Shown: positions 6,192-15,274 of the stretch, piece after piece
Layout: each line of letters starts with the position of its first letter
How positions within the stretch are numbered: the first letter of the stretch is position 1
NCBI GenBank assembly: GCA_031257655.1
Contig: JAIROF010000130.1
Location: 1 to 15,274 of the forward strand
Source: Prevotellaceae bacterium
GTDB taxonomy: Bacteria > Bacteroidota > Bacteroidia > Bacteroidales > UBA932
Reading direction: 5' to 3'
Length of the DNA: 15,274 nucleotides
Made by a program: the position numbers and the translations under genes
Notes under the pieces: model-generated
Seen by the model: the letters and a program-made list of their open reading frames with translations, nothing else
Database searches by the model: none
What the model was told of the DNA's origin: nothing

Positions 6192-7343
6192 ATGGAAGCT
6201 ACATACATGCTGCTGCAACACTACTGGTGGTTTTTGGTGTCGCTGCTGGGCGCAATGCTCGTATTTTTAATGTTTGTGCAGGGCGGCCAGTCGCTGCTCT
6301 TCACCATAGGGAAAACGGAGGTGCAGCAAAAGATGCTGCTCAACTCTACGGGGCGCAAGTGGGAGTTTACGTTTACAACGCTGGTTACGTTTGGCGGCGC
6401 GTTTTTTGCCTCGTTTCCGCTGTTCTACTCCACGAGCTTTGGCGGCGCGTACTGGGTGTGGATGCTCATCCTGCTCTGCTTCGTGCTGCAGGCGGTATCC
6501 TACGAGTATCAGGCCAAAAAGGGCAACCTGCTGGGCAAGAAAACCTATCAGGTGTTCCTGCTGGTCAACGGCGTGCTTGCGCCGGTGCTCATCGGGACGG
6601 CCGTTGGCACGTTCTTCAACGGGGCGGAGTTTGTGGTCAACAAGCAGCAGCTTACCGAAGCGCTCAACCCCGTCATCTCCCGGTGGACAACGCCCTGGCA
6701 CGGGCTTGAGGCGGCGCTGGTGTGGTGGAACGTGTGCCTCGGGCTGGCGGTGCTCTTCCTTTCGCGCGTGCTGGCGCTGCTCTACTTCGTCAACAACATC
6801 AACGACGATGAGGTGCAGCGCAGGTCGCGCCGGCAGCTGCTGTGGGACGCCGCCCTGTTTCTGGCCTTCTTCCTCACGTTTTGCGCGCGCTGGCTGGTGC
6901 AGGATGGATTTGCCGTAAACCCCGATACCAAGGAGGTGTTCATGCAGCCCTACAAGTACCTCATCAACCTCGCCGAAATGCCCGCCGTGCTGACGGCGCT
7001 GCTGCTGGGCGTGGTGGGCGTGCTGTTTGGCATTGCCAAAACGGCGCTTTGCAGCGCGTGGCGAAAGGGAATATGGTTTGCCGGCGCCGGCGCCGTGCTC
7101 ACCGTGCTGGCGCTGCTGCTCTGCGCCGGGTGGAACAACACCGCCTACTACCCCTCGCTGGCCAACCTGCAAAGCTCGCTCACCATCGAAAACAGCTGCT
7201 CAAGCCTTTTTACGCTCAAAACCATGAGCTACGTCTCCATCCTCATACCCTTTGTGCTCGCCTACATCGCCTACACGTGGCGGGCGCTCGACCTGCACAA
7301 GATAAGCAAGCAGGAAATGAAGGAAGGGGAACACCTGTACTAA
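6192..7343 (+). CDS. cydB: Cytochrome bd quinol oxidase subunit II (CydB)
   Basis: CydB is the structural partner of CydA in the inner membrane; it carries no haem ligands in the canonical enzyme but is needed for assembly. The protein has 383 residues, the usual size. The N-terminal membrane segment YWWFLVSLLGAMLVFLMFVQ (11-30) leads into GGQSLLF, then the strongly conserved GRKWEFTFTTLVTFGGAFFA (54-73), LFYSTSFGGAYWVW (77-90), DGFAVNP (238-244), GWNNTAYYPS (313-322) and NSCSS (334-338). These match the Bacteroides type of CydB. Eight or nine membrane helices are visible. ATG 6192 is the first in frame; a second ATG at 6207 (MLLQHYWW) is also possible. It is third in the DUF4492-cydA-cydB operon. 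No CydX-like small frame follows: the convergent gmk gene ends 58 bp downstream. Confidence 0.97.
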   Translation: MEATYMLLQHYWWFLVSLLGAMLVFLMFVQGGQSLLFTIGKTEVQQKMLLNSTGRKWEFTFTTLVTFGGAFFASFPLFYSTSFGGAYWVWMLILLCFVLQAVSYEYQAKKGNLLGKKTYQVFLLVNGVLAPVLIGTAVGTFFNGAEFVVNKQQLTEALNPVISRWTTPWHGLEAALVWWNVCLGLAVLFLSRVLALLYFVNNINDDEVQRRSRRQLLWDAALFLAFFLTFCARWLVQDGFAVNPDTKEVFMQPYKYLINLAEMPAVLTALLLGVVGVLFGIAKTALCSAWRKGIWFAGAGAVLTVLALLLCAGWNNTAYYPSLANLQSSLTIENSCSSLFTLKTMSYVSILIPFVLAYIAYTWRALDLHKISKQEMKEGEHLY

Positions 7344-7379
7344 CGGGGGAAATGCCGAGCCGGACGACGGCGGGCGCTG

Positions 7380-7395
7380 CGGCAGGGCTGCCGCT
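7380..7395. terminator. Short hairpin between convergent cydB and gmk
   Basis: GCGGCA (7380-7385) and TGCCGC (7390-7395) pair around GGGC in the 58-bp convergent gap. There is no T-run on either side, so a bidirectional terminator role is only suggested by position. Confidence 0.3.
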
Positions 7396-7401
7396 GCTCT
7401 G

Positions 7402-7965
7402 CTAACCGATAAACGCCCTTATCTCTTTTTCGGCTTTGGCAATGGCTTGCTCCAGCGTGTCGTTGACGATGGTGCGGTCAAACTTTTCGTGGAAGGACAG
7501 CTCGTGGCGGGCTTTTGCCACGCGCTCGTCGATCACGTCGGGGTCGTCGGTGTTGCGCTGCACGAGGCGGCGGCGCAGCTCCTCCACAGAGGGGGGCATG
7601 ATGAATACCAGCAGCGCCCTGTCGCCGAAAATCTTTTTGAGGCTCAAGCCGCCGTGCACGTCCACGTCGAAAAGGACATGCTTTCCGCTGCGCCAAATGC
7701 GCTCCGGCTCAGAGGTCAGCGTGCCGTAGAACTTGCCCGGGTACACCTCCTCCCACTCAATGAGGTCGCCGTTGCTTATGCGGGCTTTAAACTCTTCGGG
7801 CGAAATGAAGTAGTAGTCTTTGCCGTTGACCTCGCCCGCGCGCGGCGCCCGGCTCGTTGCCGAAATGGAGAACTCCAGCTCCGGCATCAGCTCCAGCAAG
7901 CGCTGCACTATCGTGGTTTTTCCCGACCCCGAAGGCGCGGAAAAAATGATGATTTTTCCTGACAT
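7402..7965 (-). CDS. gmk: Guanylate kinase
   Basis: Gmk phosphorylates GMP to GDP using ATP, an essential cytosolic step in guanine nucleotide supply and recycling. At 187 residues it is the typical length. The P-loop APSGSGKT is at 10-17. The GMP-binding segment SISATSRAPRAGEVNGKDYY (33-52) supplies the conserved Ser and Arg residues. EWEEVYPGKFYGT (70-82) holds the Glu and Tyr contacts, and VLFDVDVHGG (97-106) is the conserved Asp strand. The lid region RRRLVQRNTDD (131-141) contains the catalytic-type arginines. It lies 44 bp downstream of yicC, the common yicC/yloC-gmk pairing, and is probably co-transcribed from the promoter at 8939-8968. No anomaly was seen. Confidence 0.97.
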   Translation of the reverse strand: MSGKIIIFSAPSGSGKTTIVQRLLELMPELEFSISATSRAPRAGEVNGKDYYFISPEEFKARISNGDLIEWEEVYPGKFYGTLTSEPERIWRSGKHVLFDVDVHGGLSLKKIFGDRALLVFIMPPSVEELRRRLVQRNTDDPDVIDERVAKARHELSFHEKFDRTIVNDTLEQAIAKAEKEIRAFIG

Positions 7966-8009
7966 GGTTTATAGATTTAGAGGGTTAGGGGGGGTGCGCT
8001 AAGCCGCGC

Positions 8010-8870
8010 CTATAGCACGTTAAGCAGCTGCTCCTTTACTTTTTCCAGCTCGTCTTTCATGTTGATAACGATGCGCTGCATGTCGCCGTCGTTGGCCTTG
8101 CTTCCCAGCGTGTTGATTTCGCGCCCCATTTCCTGCGCAATAAACCCGAGCTTTCGCCCTGCGCCGGGCTCCTTGGCCGTTTGCACAAAGTAGGCGCAGT
8201 GGCCGCGCAGTCGCGTTTTTTCTTCGGTTACATCGAGCTTTTCCAAGTAGTAAATCAGCTCCTGCTCAAAGCGGTTTGCATCCACCGCGCCGGCGCCAAC
8301 GGCTTCGTCCAGCGCCTGCCGCAGGCGGGTTTTGACGGATTCGATGCGCGCGCCCTCAAAGGTCTCTACCTGCGCCAGCAGGTCGCCGATGAGGGCTACC
8401 CGCTGCAAAATGTCGGCAGCTATCGCGGCGCCCTCCTGCTCGCGAAACAGCGTCAGCTGCTCTACGGCAACATCTATGCAGGCCAGCGCGCAGGCGGCCT
8501 CGCTCTCCGAAAGCTCCGCGCCGGAGCTCCCTACCACATCGGGCAGCCGGAGAATGGCGTCCGCCGAAATCGTTTCGCCTATCTCTATCATGAGCGCCTT
8601 AAGGCAGGCGTAGTGCGACTTGAACACCTCTACGTTGATGCTCGCCGCAGGCGACACGCCGGAGCTTTCGACGGAAATGAACATCTCTACCTTGCCGCGC
8701 TGCAAGGGGGTAAGCCGCCGCCGAAACTCCTGCTCCAGCTCGCGGTACAGCGGCGGGGCCTTGATGATGATATCCAGCTGCCGGCTGTTCACGGAGCGAA
8801 GCTCCACCGTAATTTTCTTTTCTTCGTACATGGCTTCGGCTTTACCGTAGCCAGTCATGGAATGGGACAT
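8010..8870 (-). CDS. yicC: YicC/YloC-family endoribonuclease
   Basis: This 286-residue protein has both hallmarks of the YicC family. The N-terminal signature SMTGYGKAE (4-12) leads into ITVELRSVNSRQLDI. The C-terminal DUF1732 block runs from GRKLGFIAQEMGREINTLGS (238-257) to the end at INMKDELEKVKEQLLNVL. YicC of E. coli and YloC of Bacillus are metal-dependent endoribonucleases linked to RNA turnover. The EMGRE motif and following lysines lie in the part most conserved in the family. The ATG at 8868-8870 gives MSHSMTGYG, close to the usual MIRSMTGYG start. It is the first gene of a two-gene operon with gmk, with a near-consensus Bacteroidota promoter about 70 bp upstream. Confidence 0.95.
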   Translation of the reverse strand: MSHSMTGYGKAEAMYEEKKITVELRSVNSRQLDIIIKAPPLYRELEQEFRRRLTPLQRGKVEMFISVESSGVSPAASINVEVFKSHYACLKALMIEIGETISADAILRLPDVVGSSGAELSESEAACALACIDVAVEQLTLFREQEGAAIAADILQRVALIGDLLAQVETFEGARIESVKTRLRQALDEAVGAGAVDANRFEQELIYYLEKLDVTEEKTRLRGHCAYFVQTAKEPGAGRKLGFIAQEMGREINTLGSKANDGDMQRIVINMKDELEKVKEQLLNVL

Positions 8871-8938
8871 GCTTGTCGGATTTCAGGTAATCTTGTGGTT
8901 GTTCTGCAAAAGCGGCATGAATTGCAGCCGCTAATCGG

Positions 8939-8968
8939 CAAATGTACGCAAAATTCCCAAATTTTCAA
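8939..8968 (-). promoter_or_regulatory. Bacteroidota promoter of the yicC-gmk operon
   Basis: On the minus strand TTG (8966-8968), 19 bp, then TACATTTG (8939-8946) match TTG-N19-TAnnTTTG. Predicted transcription start is near 8932, giving a leader of about 60 nt. This is the clearest promoter in the window. Confidence 0.65.
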
Positions 8969-9000
8969 TCCATTTTTGAGCTGAATGATTGCCGATCATT

Positions 9001-9069
9001 TTTTTGTCCACGAATTTGCACGAATTTGCACGAATTTTTTTGTCCACGAATTTTTTTGTCCACGAATTT
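9001..9069. repeat. CACGAATTT repeat cluster
   Basis: Five copies of CACGAATTT start at 9009, 9019, 9029, 9045 and 9061. The first three are spaced 10 bp apart (CACGAATTTG unit) and the last three 16 bp apart (TTTTGTCCACGAATTT unit). It sits about 30 bp upstream of the -33 element of the yicC promoter. Confidence 0.85.
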
Positions 9070-9198
9070 GCGGCTAATTTTTTTTTTGAGGCGCTATGAA
9101 AAGATTGTATAGCCAATCCCACTTCTCCCGCCATACCACTGCCATACGGGTTGATAAGATGAGTTGAGTTGACGCATTACAAATGCTTATATTCACGG

Positions 9199-9221
9199 CT
9201 GCCGAATTACAAATTCGGCAG
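9199..9221. repeat. Perfect 10-bp-arm hairpin
   Basis: CTGCCGAATT (9199-9208) and AATTCGGCAG (9212-9221) are perfect inverted arms around ACA. It belongs to the palindrome cluster downstream of the giant repeat-protein gene. Confidence 0.8.
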
Positions 9222-9250
9222 GACGGAGCGGGGCAGGTGCATTAGCAATC

Positions 9251-9328
9251 ACATTCCGTCCCTACGGGACGGGGCGGGTGGGGGACATTCCGTTTTCTAC
9301 CGACATTTCGTCCCTACGGGACGGGGCG
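9251..9328. repeat. Pair of 26-bp direct repeats, each a CGTCCC-TAC-GGGACG hairpin
   Basis: Copies 9251-9276 and 9303-9328 differ at one base. Each centres on CGTCCCTACGGGACG, which folds with 6-7-bp arms (9256-9262 with 9266-9272; 9309-9314 with 9318-9323), followed by GGGCG. Copy starts are 52 bp apart. Confidence 0.85.
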
Positions 9329-9381
9329 CCGCCAATCCCAAAAATCATTCAAATCCCAAAAATCACAGCTCAGACAATAGC

Positions 9382-9403
9382 GGCGCAGCGTGGACGCTAC
9401 GCC
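9382..9403. repeat. Imperfect hairpin
   Basis: GGCGCAGCGT (9382-9391) pairs with ACGCTACGCC (9394-9403) at nine of ten positions around GG. Confidence 0.6.
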
Positions 9404-9439
9404 ATACGGGGGAAAAACGTTAAAAACGTAAGACCATTT

Positions 9440-9463
9440 CCCCCTCGTTAGGAAACGAGGGGG
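9440..9463. terminator. Strong GC-rich hairpin downstream of the giant protein gene
   Basis: CCCCCTCGTT (9440-9449) and AACGAGGGGG (9454-9463) are perfect 10-bp arms around AGGA. On the minus strand it lies about 160 bp past the stop of the giant repeat protein. There is no T-run, so termination is possible but unproven. Confidence 0.45.
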
Positions 9464-9479
9464 AGGAAAGGGCGACCTT

Positions 9480-9509
9480 TGTAGAGACGTGGCATGCCAC
9501 GTCTCTACA
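9480..9509. repeat. 30-bp perfect palindrome
   Basis: The half-site TGTAGAGACGTGGCA is followed immediately by its exact reverse complement, with no loop. Such a dyad can extrude as a cruciform, form a stem in RNA or bind a dimeric protein. It lies 114 bp past the stop of the giant repeat protein. Confidence 0.9.
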
Positions 9510-9583
9510 GCGCTTCGCGGTATTAACCATCTTAATCCCATTAATCTCAAAAATCAAAGTTCAGACAATACAGCGCTTCGCGC

Positions 9584-9618
9584 CATTAACCATTAACCAT
9601 TAACCATTAACCATTAAC
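9584..9618. repeat. CATTAAC heptamer array (5 units)
   Basis: Five exact tandem copies of CATTAAC end 5 bp short of the stop codon of the giant repeat protein. This is a third heptameric array in the window, with a unit different from TTCTCAA/TTGAGAA. Confidence 0.95.
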
Positions 9619-9623
9619 CTAAT

Positions 9624-15274
<5,651 letters not shown>

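Larger units (their letters stand above)
9352..9570. repeat. Two interleaved direct-repeat pairs around the palindromes
   Basis: Pair one is 9352-9379 and 9543-9570: 28 bp, 25 identical, both ending CAGACAATA. Pair two is 9508-9530 and 9571-9593: 23 bp, 21 identical, CAGCGCTTCGCG followed by ATTAACCAT. The arrangement suggests duplication of a composite intergenic unit. Confidence 0.75.
8871..9623. other. Repeat-packed non-coding region between yicC and the giant repeat protein
   Basis: About 750 bp lie between two minus-strand genes. Apart from the yicC promoter it contains almost only repeats: CACGAATTT copies (9001-9069), a hairpin at 9199-9221, two TACGGGACG hairpins (9251-9328), direct repeats (9352-9570), hairpins at 9382-9403 and 9440-9463, a 30-bp palindrome (9480-9509) and a CATTAAC array (9584-9618). 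The small open frames crossing it are translations of these repeats. No tRNA or transposase was seen. Confidence 0.7.

Noticed and set aside
8931..9134. 67-codon minus-strand frame upstream of yicC
   Set aside because: It is a translation of the CACGAATTT repeats (recurrent FVDKK) and covers the yicC promoter.

Overview
The window looks like a chromosomal piece of an uncultured or poorly known member of the Bacteroidales (Bacteroidota). Four things point there. The giant protein at the right end finishes in a type IX secretion (Por) C-terminal sorting domain behind Listeria-Bacteroides (InlB B / Flg_new) repeats. The cytochrome bd operon is led by a DUF4492 gene and its CydA closely resembles Bacteroides CydA. 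Upstream regions carry the Bacteroidota TTG-N19/20-TAnnTTTG promoter rather than Shine-Dalgarno signals. Intergenic DNA is full of short tandem and palindromic repeats. No tRNA, rRNA, CRISPR array, transposase or integrase was seen.

Layout, left to right. (1) 1-3464, minus strand: a Panacea/DUF4065 (SocA/GepA-like) gene lies downstream of a 905-residue superfamily 1 helicase with a RelE/ParE-like N-terminus and an ankyrin-like C-terminal segment. The helicase has a good promoter at 3545-3575. A compound palindrome (1-113) overlaps the 3' end of the Panacea gene. (2) 3465-4255: non-coding DNA with a TTCTCAA heptamer array, a 42-bp-arm stem-loop and a degenerate relative of it containing three 23-bp repeats. 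(3) 4256-7343, plus strand: DUF4492, cydA and cydB, encoding cytochrome bd quinol oxidase. (4) 7402-8870, minus strand: yicC then gmk, an operon with a near-consensus promoter at 8939-8968. (5) 8871-9623: non-coding DNA packed with CACGAATTT repeats, hairpins, a 30-bp perfect palindrome and a CATTAAC array. (6) 9624 to the right edge, minus strand: a huge repeat-built secreted protein whose N-terminus lies outside the window.

DUF4492, CydA and CydB form one membrane complex for microaerobic respiration and oxygen removal. YicC and Gmk are housekeeping (RNA turnover and nucleotide supply). The giant protein is probably a type IX-exported surface adhesin. The helicase/Panacea pair is the accessory part and the best candidate here for an undescribed conflict or defence module. 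That role is inferred from domain architecture and neighbourhood only.
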